Shown in pieces: positions 49,044-60,852 of a stretch of DNA of 64,000 bases. Position 1 is the stretch's first letter, and every line of letters begins with the position of its first letter. The notes beneath the pieces were generated by a model. That model searched no databases, had not been told where the DNA came from, and saw nothing but the letters and a program-made list of their open reading frames with translations. The position numbers were made by a program, and so were the translations under genes. The stretch spans positions 25,482,001 through 25,546,000 of the forward strand of contig CM114273.1 in the NCBI GenBank assembly GCA_050084515.1. Direction: 5' to 3'. Source of the DNA: Blasia pusilla (taxonomy: Eukaryota; Marchantiophyta; Marchantiopsida; Blasiales).

Positions 49044-49214
49044 GCTGAGTGGCAGAAATTCACCATCACCATTTAGCCACAACAGTCGTCTGTACAGGGT
49101 AATTAGCGCTCGAGGTTGTGAGGAACTAGTAGCTAGGGATATATCGATTATCGTCAATCAAGATTCATATTATTTTTTTGAATCCATTGCACGATTTTTG
49201 TGGATATTGGAGCG

Positions 49215-51739
49215 ATGGTTAGCGGGGCCCGCTCGCTGGCGGCGGTGGTGTGGGTGGTGGTAGTGTCGCTCGTTTCGAGCAGCATTGTGCAGCGCGTACA
49301 GTGCCGGAGTGGGCCGAGTTCCATCTCAAGTTCGAGCTCTGGAGAGCTCGAATTCGTGCAGTCGCCTCATCATGTGACTCTGAGCAATAGCATGGTAGAC
49401 GTATCCATCGGAAATGATGGTGCGCGCGGAGGAAGCATCCAGAGCTTGATTTTCAAGAGGCAGGGGATGCCCGATTTGGAGTTGTTGGATATGGATCAGA
49501 AATGCGGGCAGCGGGGATACTGGGACATGCATTGGGAGTACGGATCGTACGTGTCGGGGCAGGACTACAATCTCAAGTGCAGATTCGGAGAGAACGACGG
49601 AGCTTCCTGGTCTACGTTCGATGGGAAGGGCTCAGGAGCTGCAGAAACTATGCTGGGAATCACATTCAAGCACGAGAAGAGTGGACCGTCGTCCCACAAA
49701 CGCCACGAACAGCCCGTGAACAGCAAAGTGCACTACGCGGTGCGGGAGGGTGTGGCCGGGACCTACTGCTCTCTTCTGGTGGATCACACTCCCAACCAGC
49801 CAGCCATTCAGCTCAGCGAGCTGCGCCTGGTGCTGAAGCTGGACCCCAACCTCTTCGATTACAGCTACGTCGCCGACGACCGGCAGAGATACATGCCCAC
49901 ACGCCTGGACATCTCCAGGCACCACAGCCAGAGGCTATGGTTCAAAGAAGCTCGGAAGATCACCAAACCTCAGAACATGTCATTCCTCGGCGAGGTGGAT
50001 CACAAGTACCAGTACTCCGTGGAAGCCAAGGACGGAGCGCTCCACGGATGGATCAGCACGAAGCTGAGAATTGGCGTGTGGATCATTTCTCCCAACAAGT
50101 GGGAATATCTCGGGGGCGGGCCCTTCAAGCAGGATCTCACAGTTCAAACGGGCCCCAATCTCCTCGCCATGCTGCATTCCTGCCACTACGGCACTCCTGC
50201 GATCCCGCTCGAAGGCTCGGAGAAGTGGAAGAAGGCGTACGGCCCCTTCCTCGTCTACGTGAACGAGGCCCGCGATATCAAGGACCTCATCGAGGACGCG
50301 AAGGCGCGCGCGGCGGAGGAGATCAAATCCTGGCCTTATCACTGGGTCCCGTTCAAGGAGTACCGAAAGCCCGACGGTCGAGGAACCGTCACCGGCCGAG
50401 TCGTCAAACTCGATCCATTTCAGACCCAACCCACCGCTGCTCCAGGTGACATTTTACTCCACAAATCCCTCCCCTCCCCGTCCTTTCGCTTCGCTTCGAT
50501 TCCATTCCACTCCTCTTTCATCAGTTCTGAATCCTCATGAACGCGCGGCCTGAGCTCCGCATTCACGAAGTCGCGTCGAAGCGTTGCTTGTGTAATACAT
50601 GTGAAGTTGGAGTCGTTCCGTGTGTCAAGCGGTTGCTTGGATGTCAATCTCGAGTGAGAGAGATGCGGGGACGGAATCGCGCGAATCGGGCTGTCTGTGT
50701 CTCGGTAGCTTGTTAACCGTGTGTGTGTGTGTGTGTGGTGTCGGGGTAGTCTTTCTGAAACACGAGAGTGTTTTCAACCCATAGCGGGGGTGAACGATGC
50801 AGATGATCTTGAGGACAAGTGAATCGCGTTGAATCGGGTGGGGGATTCGTTAGGCGCGCGGAAGTCGGAAGCAGTGAACTGATGGGAATTTCATGTGTGT
50901 GCGCAGTTACGTGGCTGGGGCTGACGGACGAGCGCTCTCCCATCAGCAATTGGGAGGATGAGGTGAAGAGCTACCAATTTTGGAATCACACGAACGAGGA
51001 GGGAGAGTTCACGATTTACAACGTGAACCCGGGAACCTACCTGCTGCAAACAATGGTGCGCGGATTTTTGCTCGACTCCTCCGTTCTCCAGACAGTCACG
51101 GTGAAGGCGGGTTGGGTGTCGAATGTGGGCGAAGTTGTGCTACGGGCCAAGCAGAAAGGATCAACCGTTTGGGAAATCGGGGAACCAGACCGATCCGCCG
51201 CTGAGTTCTTCATACCCGACCTCGACCGCTCGGGCACGGAATCGGCCAATTTGAAGGATGGCTTCAGGCACTACGGGGTGTGGAACAAATTCGAGGAACT
51301 GTATCCTGAGAAAGACCCCGTGTACGTGGTTGGCGAGAGCAATTGGGAGAAGGATTGGTTCTTCGCTCATGTCAACCGCAACAACACGCCCACTCAGAGA
51401 GAAATCCGCTTCGACCTCGAGAATATCATCGAAGGCGACTACACTCTCCGTCTGGCCATCGCCGGTGCTCACCAAGCTGCTTTGGAGGTGCGCTTGAACA
51501 ATCCCATGGGCTCACCCTTGCACGACACGGGCGCTTTCGGAAGAGACAACGCTCTGGCTAGGGCCGGAATCCACGGTCACTACCACGAGTTCTCCATCAG
51601 CCTCTCACACATGAACTTCCGAGTGGGTTGTAATTCTATCTTCCTTCGACAAAGGAAGGCTCTCAACAAACTGAGCTATGTAATGTACGATTACATCAGA
51701 CTGGAGTCGCCGGCCGTTCAATCCGTTCAAACTTCGTAA
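49215..51739 (+). CDS. Rhamnogalacturonan lyase (polysaccharide lyase family 4), secreted, two exons
   Basis: The family cleaves the rhamnose-galacturonate backbone of pectin (rhamnogalacturonan I) by beta-elimination in the cell wall. Exons 49215-50445 and 50907-51739 (CAG/GT...CAG, phase 1) give 687 residues, the size of plant PL4 proteins. I chose ATG 49215; the frame upstream has no ATG back to 49200. Residues 1 to about 30 form a signal peptide (hydrophobic VVWVVVVSLVSSSIV). The lyase domain (about 45-390) includes YVADDRQRYMP, GEVDHKYQYSVEAKDGALHG, GGPFKQDLTVQTGP and WPYHWVP. A fibronectin-III-like domain follows (about 393-495; GRGTVTGRVV, then WLGLTD, SYQFWNHTNEEGEFTIYNVN, PGTYLL), then a C-terminal carbohydrate-binding-like domain (about 498-687; VWEIGEPDRSAAEF, SYVMYDYIRLE). 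The single intron is notable because flowering-plant homologues usually have many. The coding sequence looks intact. Confidence 0.93.
50718..50739. repeat. (GT)n microsatellite in the lyase intron
   Basis: About ten GT units within the 461-bp intron (50446-50906). Confidence 0.9.
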
Positions 51740-51968
51740 TCCATAGCCCTGGTGCTCGAGCTGATCGATTCATTCGACTATTCAACCTCCAATTTGTGCA
51801 TGTTTTAGATTAGTGATTAGACAAACTCGACAAGTGTGTACCCACTTCATCCTCATGGTACCCGCGGGAAATTGTTGTTGATACGAATTCTTTAATGAGT
51901 AGTAGGTAGTGTAATCCGATACTGACTGATGACCTGTATAGCTAGACGGTGGTATACCGTCTTCTTTT

Positions 51969-52003
51969 CCTCTCTCTCTCTCCTCTCTCCTCTCTCTCTC
52001 TCT
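51969..52003. repeat. (TC)n-rich microsatellite in the lyase 3' region
   Basis: Interrupted TC tract about 230 bp after the stop codon. Confidence 0.85.
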
Positions 52004-52092
52004 ACAATTTTAATCGAGAGGTGTTGAAATAATAGCTGCTATTGATCAAGACAGTAGCGGGACCGTGGTCCTGGGCTCTACCGTGTGTAGTA

Positions 52093-52098
52093 AATAAA
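52093..52098 (+). terminator. Possible poly(A) signal of the lyase gene
   Basis: AATAAA lies about 355 bp after the stop codon; a second AATAAA is near 52186. Plant poly(A) signals are degenerate, so this is only plausible. Confidence 0.3.
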
Positions 52099-53755
52099 GG
52101 GAGCTTAGTTCCGCAATCGGTCCCAGTAAAGGAACCATGTTTACTCGCCACGAATTTATAGCTAGTCGATTCACCGACTGATGGGAATAAAGTTCTCGAG
52201 GAAGAATGACAAGTATGTATTTTCTGGCCACTCGAGCTATCAGTCGGACTGTGAATTATGATGGAGTTTGGTCGATAGATTCAAGTTTGCCACAGTAGTA
52301 CGGAAGTTTCGCGCGTAGATCATGATTCTAGTGTTGGACCTTTTGTATGGCGTCGTCCATGATTGAATGGGCGCTCGATTGATTTCAGGTGTGCGCCCGC
52401 GTTGTTTGAGTTAGGTTCTACGATTCTTTGCGGCTTCGGTTTCCTTGTCGCGCAGGAGGAGGGGAGAAGCGCGCAGGGGGTGCATGTTTCGATGGTCGGT
52501 AACTTTAGATTCCGGTGGGTTGACTACAGTGCATGCACAGAATAACACAGATCTCCACCCTTTCACTCCATGGAGCAATGGCCGAGTTTTCATCGAGTTT
52601 CGTGGGAGGCGATCGCTGACGTAGTTGAATCTCCCCGAGCCTCGAGCGCCTCGATAGTGAGTGTTTTCTGGTTGTCTTCTTGGAGGGTTTCGCCGGTGGT
52701 GACGCGCGGTGAAGTCCTCCTCCTGATTGATCACAACAAGAGTTCTATGCTCAAGACAATCACCATCAATCTTAAGGAGAATCTCAATCAGGCGCGTGCG
52801 CATGCATCCATCACTCGAGCTCTTCGCAGATCGCGTTGAAATTCCTCCGTCCATGCACCCAGAGTTTTGTTTCAATAGCTAGTTTTTTTTCCACGCGATC
52901 ATAAGCTCTTCCGATCTGTCGACTCGGGAGATGATTTGTTCACGAGCACCAACTCTTGTCGATGCCTACACGACGTCTAGATAAATCTCCGGGCATGAGT
53001 CCAACCCCCTTCAATCTCCAGGTACAGACCAATCCGAAGAAGGTGACTCGATCCCCTGTGATTCTTGAAGCGCTCGCGCACACAGTCTCTGAAATAATCT
53101 ATCTGATGGAAGGATGCAGGGATCGGCCCCCTGGACAACTCCACAAGATGCACACATGCAGCATTTCTTCAATAGGGTGGTTCCGCACGTCGTTGCTTTC
53201 TCGGGAGAAGCGCGAATTGAGACACATGTTAACGTACAACACGAGCGCCAGAACCGATGAGCGAGTGACTGAGTGATCATGATGTTAGAGTACGCGCGAA
53301 ACTCGCTCCGCGAGATCTCCAGTCCGTCGATGATCTCCGACGATTGAAGACGTTCGCCGAGCAATTCGTGCCCCACTTTTTCCAGACCAGTGTGCTCCAT
53401 TTTCGTGACACTGGTGCCATACGTACGCATCGGATCTCAGAGATGAATGAATCCATGGCATCAGATTCTTTGGATCGATCGCCATCGCCATCGCTCGCGT
53501 GTCGCCACTAGCTCTGCCCGGACTGCGAATCGCTGAATGCTTGTTCAGGAATCAGGACTACATGATCCTGTAGCTACATAGCTACCTAGCTACAAGTACT
53601 TACTGCTCTGTCACCGATGCTCAGTGTGCGATTTGCGCGGCGGCAGATAGATGCGCGCTTGCGAAGCGAGAAGAGCGGTGGTGCGAGAGAGTTGTGCGCT
53701 TTTCCAAATTCCAGAGTGATCGCTGGACTGTCACTATTACAATAATTATTATAAT

Positions 53756-53787
53756 GAGGAGGAGGAGGACGAGGAGGAGGAGGAGAG
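53756..53787. repeat. (GAG)n microsatellite
   Basis: GAG/GAC trinucleotides; on the opposite strand they create the serine run seen in one short open frame. Confidence 0.85.
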
Positions 53788-54278
53788 AAAAGAACGACAA
53801 TCATCTGTCTGAGCTCGTGAATTCATGCGCGCGAGATCTCGAATCGACTGCAGTAAGTGGCCACGAGCCATCTTCCTCGACACCTGTAAGTGAGCGGTTC
53901 GGGAATGTTTGCTACTCCTGTCACGGATCATGCTTAGGGTGGATCCACGGGTGAGCAGTTCGAAAATTCCCGCACAGATTACTGAGAAAGTGACGTTTGA
54001 GGCGCCGCTGCGCGGCTGGCGTCCACTGAACGACGGATATCTAGATCCATCGATCCATTGAGAGATGGATGGATCGCCGCTGGTTCCGGATACAGCGGCG
54101 ATCGAGGGTTCTCTCTGGCGAGTGCCCTGGAAGTCAATGACGAAGCTGCAAGAGCAACGTGAAAGTTCGATCCAAGTGCTCAGCTCCACACTCGAGCCTG
54201 CGCGCGGACAGTGCATAGTACACTCCAGATTCTCCGTCTATGGATGAAGTTTTAGAGTAAGGCTTAGTGTGTAGCCAA

Positions 54279-54317
54279 CCTCTGCCTCTGTCTTCACCTC
54301 TGCCTCTGCCTCTGCCT
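54279..54317. repeat. CCTCTG hexamer microsatellite
   Basis: Six or so CCTCTG-like units with one interruption (TCTTCA). Confidence 0.8.
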
Positions 54318-55618
54318 GGCTGGACTGACAGTTTTCCGAGGCATGTACGCACATGGATGTCGAGATTCAACAACTGTTTACGATTGCGGTCTGCAACAGA
54401 TGAACTAACGCGAGAGTGCGGTAAAGAAGGTAACCGAAATCCGTCAAAAGCACTGCCTGCCGGTTACAAAGGCCGCCGGGGTCAGACGCGGTTGGCTCCA
54501 GTGTAGGGAGGGTGGTGGAGGTAGTCGTAGTGTTATGTGATGTGTCCGGACTCCGTAGAGCGAGCTGCGCTAAATTGTGTGGGTTTGTGTACATGATGTG
54601 TTGAGACCGTGGGGCTGAACTCCAGTGACTCGATTCCTATGGCAGAGATAATAATGTAATATCTCGCGAGCGCGCACCGTGCGAGTCAGGGATTTGTCGC
54701 GCTTCCGGTGTTCTTACCTGCTGCAGCGGCCCTGGCAGGAGGCCTCTTTTTGAGGTGCAGCATTGAAGGCTTCGGACTGAGCCGGGGCCGATGATTCGGT
54801 AGAGGTCCCGGTGTACCACAGTCTGCATGCCAGCCAGCCATCCCTCAAGTCTTCCACAGCCTGCGTGTTTCAGGCTTTCGGCAGAGAGAGGCAGGCACAT
54901 TGCGGACCGCGAAGTTGTACAAAGAGCAAGCAGTGGTGAATCTAGAGATCTTCGAATAGAACTGTCCACACTGCTAATTCCACGACTCCGGACATCGCTA
55001 TCCACTGTCTTTAATGAGAACTCCGCACTCTTGTCCGAGAGATTAGGGCTTCGTTGAATTTAGAGGCGATAGCGCATGCACATGTCTAAAACAAGTGAGT
55101 TAGCGCTGATTGTGCGTGAGAAATAGCCGGGGACATGGACACATCTCCTCGTCCTGACTGCGGCAATCAATGGAACGCCACTGTTCACGGGTCCAAACAT
55201 TAGTGCAGATTGCGGTTCACGCACTGGTTTTTTTAATCAGAGAACGTTCCACGATCCAGTTAAAGGTCTGGGCCAAAAACTTCTGTCAGCTGAGTATAGG
55301 GGTCAACCTAAAGCACCGCCTTCGCATCTGAAGGGGCCGTCTCCAGTAAAATGGTCTAAACAACGACCGCTTGCAACACGTAATCGGTGATGAATCCGGG
55401 CGTTCGGGCCAGGAACAGAGGAATCCTATGTGAGCGCTGCTAGATTTTGGAATGTAGCAATTATTAACTGGACGGAGCTCAATGAAGAACGTGGCCACTA
55501 TGCCTCCTGTGAGCCTCACAGGACCGACTTCATTATTGCAAACCCTCTATGTCCTGCAGAATTGCAGATCACATGCATTTCCTTCGCTCTCTCGCTTGTG
55601 GTCTCCTGGGCTCGGAAA

Positions 55619-55760
55619 GGTTTCTTGCCTTCCCTGCACCGGCCATGGATCACGAGTCATTTCCCTGGACTCAAGGAGATCCGTCGTGTAATGCAAATCT
55701 TGGTTGCCTTTCCTCCACCGGCCGGGGGGGATCACGACACGAGGAGATCCGTTGTGTACA
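55619..55760. repeat. Imperfect tandem duplication of about 70-80 bp
   Basis: GCCTTCCCTGCACCGGCC...GGATCACGA...GAGATCCGTCGTGTA is repeated as GCCTTTCCTCCACCGGCC...GGATCACGA...GAGATCCGTTGTGTA, with a deletion of about 15 bases in the second copy. Confidence 0.75.
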
Positions 55761-58623
55761 TTCGAAGTCCCACCGACGATAAACAGGTGGTACCACAAAT
55801 GTCGAGATCTCGCGTCGGTTTCGATCGAAGAAAAACTTTCGAAAATGCAGCGTGCCGAATCTCAGAGATCATTATTAAACTGTTTGGGAGAGTATGTAGG
55901 ACTCCAACCGAGCGGCGTTGCGAGCACGGCCGGCGTCGCTGAAGAAAAGCCTACGATGTTGCAACTTCGCTCGTGGCCTCGTAACATGCACTGCTCCGGC
56001 GGGCAGCAGCAGCAGCATATTATAACAGATAGACCACGTGTGAATTCCCCGCATTCATCACGCAGTGTCGATTCAAGGCTCGCGAGGCTCGGCATCGGAT
56101 CTCCCACTGCGCAGAGCCGAATCGGTCAGGTCTGCCGGAACGTAACGCAGCTCGAAAGATGTCGGAGCCGACGGACGCAAGCTTGCGAGACGGCTCCGTC
56201 CGTCCAGCGATGTCTATCGGGGCGGATCGGGTCGCAGTGACGCTCCTAGAAATCCGCGACAACGGGATTGCAAAGCGGGAGCATGTTTGGTTTCGTGAAA
56301 CATGTGATCTTCAAGAGCTTCGGTAAGTGACGGTGAGGAGGGATAGGACAAGACTCGACGGTCTTCGCCTTTAATCAGAGATGCAAAGAGCGACGGGACC
56401 GGATCTTCCTCCCCTTTAATTAGACGAGACTCGGGAGACTCGATCGTCATCGACTTTAAATAATCGAGGGTTTCGAACTGTGCGCGAGGACATTCCCCCA
56501 CAGAAATCAGGGAGCCCGCCGCCGCCCCCGCCACCAACAACGGCGAGCCGTGATGCCATCTTGGATTAGGTGAGGTGAAGGGAGAATCCGCGAAAGCAGC
56601 GCGAGACGTTTGTCTCCTCAAGCCGCACCATCGCCAGCGCGCGTCTCATGGCGGCATGTTTCGAGGAACCCCTCCGTTCCGTTCTCTCACTTTGACTCCT
56701 GACTCCTGACTCCTCCCGCGATCGATCGATCATCGAACACCTTGTGACATTTCGTGCATGGCATCCTCCCCAAGCCCCGAGACCGTCGCATCCTTTCGCG
56801 GGCGCGTGGAACCAGCACCTCCAGCCCTCGGCATAAAGAAACTCCGGTGCCGTGCAGGCAGATCGGAAAGCTTCACGGCTCGGTGGATCGCGGGAGTCTA
56901 GACACGAATAGGCACTGCTGCTGCCTTTCTTTTCCTCCCGAGCGACTTCTGTCCGTCCGTCCGTCCGTTCCTTACGGGCGACGACGACTGCTTTGCTTCT
57001 GTAACTAACAACGCTTCCGACCACGTAGTACCAACCGACCGACCGCGCACGGTGCTGCTTTTCCCTTTTCGTCATTTATTATTGTTGGGGAAATCTATAT
57101 TCATTTATTTTTGGGGAAATCTACATCTGCTGTATACATTATTTTTAATAGAAAATCGCTGTTTAATGTTAAAATGTTCGAATACTATAATCCGTCTCGC
57201 ACGTGTCTATTTTAAGTTTTTTTCTTTTTAATCTGGTCGTCCGGTTTGGTATGATTTCTTTTTAAATCATATTAAAAGTTGGACCGTTTCTAACCGTGCA
57301 GTGCAGGGGTACTTTAGTAGTCCTTTTTTGGTTTCGGATGCAAGGAAAATCCGCTATTCCCTTTTGAATGATGCTTTTGGTTGTTCTATTTTACTTAACA
57401 TCCAATGAAGTACTTTTGTATGATGCTCTTATGTGGTGTTTTAAGGTTCCTAAAGTATTTTAACCCGATCGATGTTATACTCTCATGAGGAGTAAAATCG
57501 TTGAGTTATATCAAAGTGTTTTCTATTAGTTTTCCCTTCCACTTCATTGTATGATTATATTCTTCTTGCCCGAACGAAGCTTTCTTATAGGTGAGAGCAT
57601 CCGAGAGGTTATATAGACCTATGTGAGATTTTCCCTCGTATCAAAGTTTGGAATTAATTTTCTTTACATTTTGGTAGTTTCCACTCCATATTATTCCTAT
57701 TGTACGTCATTATATGATTACATATTTCCTATCTAAAGAATCTTTTGTTATTTTTTGGATAGTAAATGTGGAAAATTGGAGGTAGAGGACAAATCAAGAT
57801 GGTGCCTTCTAATGACAATCTACATGCTTTTTAGCGGCTCCTCTACTTGACTTGCGCCACTATTCCCTCAAAAATATAATGGTCATATAGAGCGATTGGT
57901 AAGGAGAGTGGCATTAAAACCGGAATTATTAATCGGGGATCCACGCATCACCCTGCATGGCAGGATCCCTTCCGAGTCCTTACTAGTCTACATTATTATT
58001 TTTCTTAGCTCCTCTCATGTTAAACTCAATGTCATACCAACGTTCTAAAGATTTCACACACGTCCGTTTTTAATTGGATATGAAAGTAGAGATTAGCTCC
58101 AAATTTTAAAATATTTTCTCTGTCATAATTTGGTCTAGAGAAAGTTGGATTTTCACTATTGCCAGTGGTGGCCAAAAAATAGTAGATTTTCTTTTCACTT
58201 TTTCATATATGGATTTCATGTTCTATTTATATTGCAAGAGTTTTTTTCTTATTCTTAATCTGGTTCAATTTATGATCAATCTTTCCATTTTTCCAATCAT
58301 CATTTTTTCATTTTTACCTTCCATTTTTGAAATTTTTTTAATATGATGTCTTGGAAAAAAATTTATTACTTAAAAAAAAAAAAGCCACAATGCACTCCAT
58401 GGGGGTAATGCTTCTAGTATAGGCATATACACATTAGGGCTAAAATTGTATGTTTGGAATCATAAGAGATATCCATTTAATCTTGAGAAGAATAAACATC
58501 AAAATAAATGAAATAGAAACCATAATTTCCCAGTTGATGGAGAAAATAACGGAAGAAGATTTTGATTTTTAAGTCCAAAGGGATCTAGGAAAGTCTTTTG
58601 CAAGATGTTCTTCTCTTATTACA

Positions 58624-58665
58624 TTAAAATCTAAGAAATATGTGTACAGATTTCTTAGATTTTAA
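58624..58665. repeat. Perfect 16-bp inverted repeat with 10-base loop
   Basis: TTAAAATCTAAGAAAT and ATTTCTTAGATTTTAA are exact complements, separated by ATGTGTACAG. The arms are AT-rich; it could be a MITE core or a chance palindrome. Confidence 0.85.
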
Positions 58666-59204
58666 ACAAATCTTGAAAAAAAAAAGTCCGGATGAATATT
58701 TGGGATTTGAGTTTCCAGGTAGATGACAAATAGGTACCATCATGCCATGTCTATGATGAGATGTCCAAGGGAAAATTTGGGATTCAATATTCGGGAAAAT
58801 TTTGAAAAAAATTACCCAATATTCCATTTGTGCAAAACCTTGAAAAAAATAACAGTAAATTTAATTCCCTTATCAAAATTATACATATGAACAAGCATTT
58901 AGGAAAATTCCTCTCTTTGCTATTAATGAGCCTTTTATCCATATTGGCACTAATATTTCCCATTGCAAGTACCAAATCCGGGGAAGTTGGAGGGGACTAT
59001 ACACATGTAAGGTTTTTGTGGCCATCAGACCACCTAATGGACTCAAAGTGCCCAATTCCAAGTATGGTGACTAAATTTTTGATATTTTCTTGCAAAAAAA
59101 TCCAAAAATTCAAAGCTCTTAGGAATTTTGTTTAATTATGGTCTAAGGTGAAACATAAAACTTCCGTTTTTTTCGTTTTCTTGTACTTGTAGAATCGGTG
59201 CCCC

Positions 59205-59560
59205 TTAGTCATCAAGTGGCATTATGGGTTACACCCGGTGTCGCAGATAAAGTGCGTGTTCACGGACTTATGTCCGTCCCTAGGACGGACATGTCTGTGT
59301 AGGCCCAGATACGCACGGCCTGCACTTGAGCTTACCCCCAATTCTGCCTTGCCCATAACGTAATCTCAGGCTCAACAGCCCGCACACGTTTTGTAGCTCG
59401 CACTAGCCCACCCTACACCGGTAGGGCGAGATCATGCCTCCAAGGTGCAGACCTAGCTGCGGGCTAGGCAACGGCTCATAGCCTGCACACCCGTTCGATC
59501 CCTACCCTACCAAGCCCACACCTATTCTTGCATCTCAAGTCTGTACAGGCCATTGGGATG
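59205..59560. repeat. GC-rich island, possibly a SINE or other short dispersed element
   Basis: An abrupt 350-bp GC-rich block inside AT-rich DNA. It contains a 10-bp perfect palindrome ATGTCCGTCC/GGACGGACAT (59270-59292) and CCCGTTCGATCCCTACC (about 59490), which resembles the B box/T arm of tRNA-derived SINEs. An A-box candidate (TAGCTGCGGGC) lies about 35 bp upstream but matches poorly. Confidence 0.35.
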
Positions 59561-60820
59561 CCAAAAAAAACTCCGGAGGGGGACCCGTTGGATATGTCCA
59601 TCCCATGGATAGACTTGTTCATTTCTGTGTAACCTTGATTGTGGCAGGGGTGCCCAAGGGAAAATTTGAGAGGGAACGTTTGAGAAAATTCCCCAAAAAG
59701 ATGTGTTAAATCTTCATTTTTACCATAACTCCTATGAATATTAAAGTTTGAATAATTTAGCCCAAGGCAATCAACTTTGATGACATATTTCTTGTGGCCA
59801 AAATAATTTCCCTATCCACTTGTCCAATCTGTTAAATCCAAAAAAGTTAATTCCAATGTGGCTTCAAACCCTTATATGTTCATGTTAGTGTTTCATTTTA
59901 TTTTCTTATTTTTATTGCTTTACGGAATTTTACCAACATTCTCCAAGTTAAGCATAAGGGTTTTTCTAGCAATAGCATTTTTTTAGAGCACCTATAATTT
60001 TTTCAATGTGAAAAGATATTAATTAAAAGTGACCATATGAAAATGACAAGGGTGGTAAAATTGTGATCATATGCCAAAGTAATTAGGATAGATGTGAGAA
60101 GGATGCTTAGTTATATTTCAAATCATTTAAATTTTCATAGATTCACACATTTCTCTCACCAAGTAAGGTAAAATATAGAGAATTTTGTTGTTTTCTTAAG
60201 ATGGTCTATTTATTATGTATGCAAAATTCTATTTTTTCCTAAATGATCTCTTTTCTTGAATCTTGAAGTGGTTGGTAGAGATTATGAACCAAGCTCAACA
60301 AGAAAAATGACGTGATGAGGTATTTTCTTCTACTACTTGCAATTTGCAATTCACATTTTGTTTTTGTATTTGCGGGTCTAGCCTACACCCTTTCCTTTGG
60401 AAGACCTCAACACTCCATGGGTTCCGAATTCTAACTTGGTATCGTCTAATTTTCACCATCTTGACCCCAAGAATTTTTTTGTGGTTTAATTACGGCCCCT
60501 ACAAGTACTCGTCATTTTTTTTTCTCTCCATCTAACCCATCCACCAGTCCTCTATACTTGTTCGATCATTAATTTTCTCCCCCTCTCAAACGGGCAGCAC
60601 ATCGGTTTGTTGACAAGCAAGATATGTGCATTAACATGTGAAACTTTCTTGACGAATTATTACCAGTCGTGGGATTCATTTTTTTCCCTAATTCCTAAAG
60701 CTTGCATTTTAAGCTTTCTTAAGTTTTCATATCTACCTCGAAAATCATGAAAATTGGTCCTCTAGGTTTACAAAGACTCTCACTCCATGACTTGGCCTAT
60801 TTGTACTTGGTTCGTTTGAT

Positions 60821-60852
60821 CTTCTTCTTCTTCTCCTCCTCCTCCTCCTCCA
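60821..60852. repeat. (CTT)n(CTC)n microsatellite
   Basis: Compound trinucleotide repeat, about four CTT then six CTC units. Confidence 0.9.

Larger units (their letters stand above)
47151..49214 (+). promoter_or_regulatory. Promoter and 5' UTR region of the rhamnogalacturonan lyase gene
   Basis: The composition rises in G and C from about 47150. Complementary TTCG and CGAA repeats occur near 47286-47297 and 47370-47390, and again TTCG near 48834-48848. A (TC)n tract at 48545-48568 is typical of plant 5' UTRs and core promoters. The transcription start cannot be placed from sequence. Open frames such as 47367-47819 (plus) and 47638-48117 (minus) overlap on opposite strands and show no family motif. 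Confidence 0.4.
52100..57080. other. GC-rich intergenic DNA with several microsatellites
   Basis: Many open frames of 60-180 codons overlap on both strands (for example 55704-56240 plus and 56566-57075 minus). None shows a known domain and several contain simple-sequence runs, so I do not call genes. Simple repeats are (GAG)n at 53756-53787, CCTCTG units at 54279-54317, and TCCG units near 56948-56968. An unrecognised gene cannot be excluded. Confidence 0.4.

Noticed and set aside
49502-50449. 315-codon open frame overlapping the lyase exon in another frame
   Set aside because: It lies wholly within the well-supported lyase coding region, is Arg/Gln/Ser-rich without motifs, and is explained by the GC-rich codon use of the real gene.
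56566-57075. 169-codon minus-strand open frame
   Set aside because: No motif; overlapped by a plus-strand frame; it contains TCCG and GATC simple-sequence runs.
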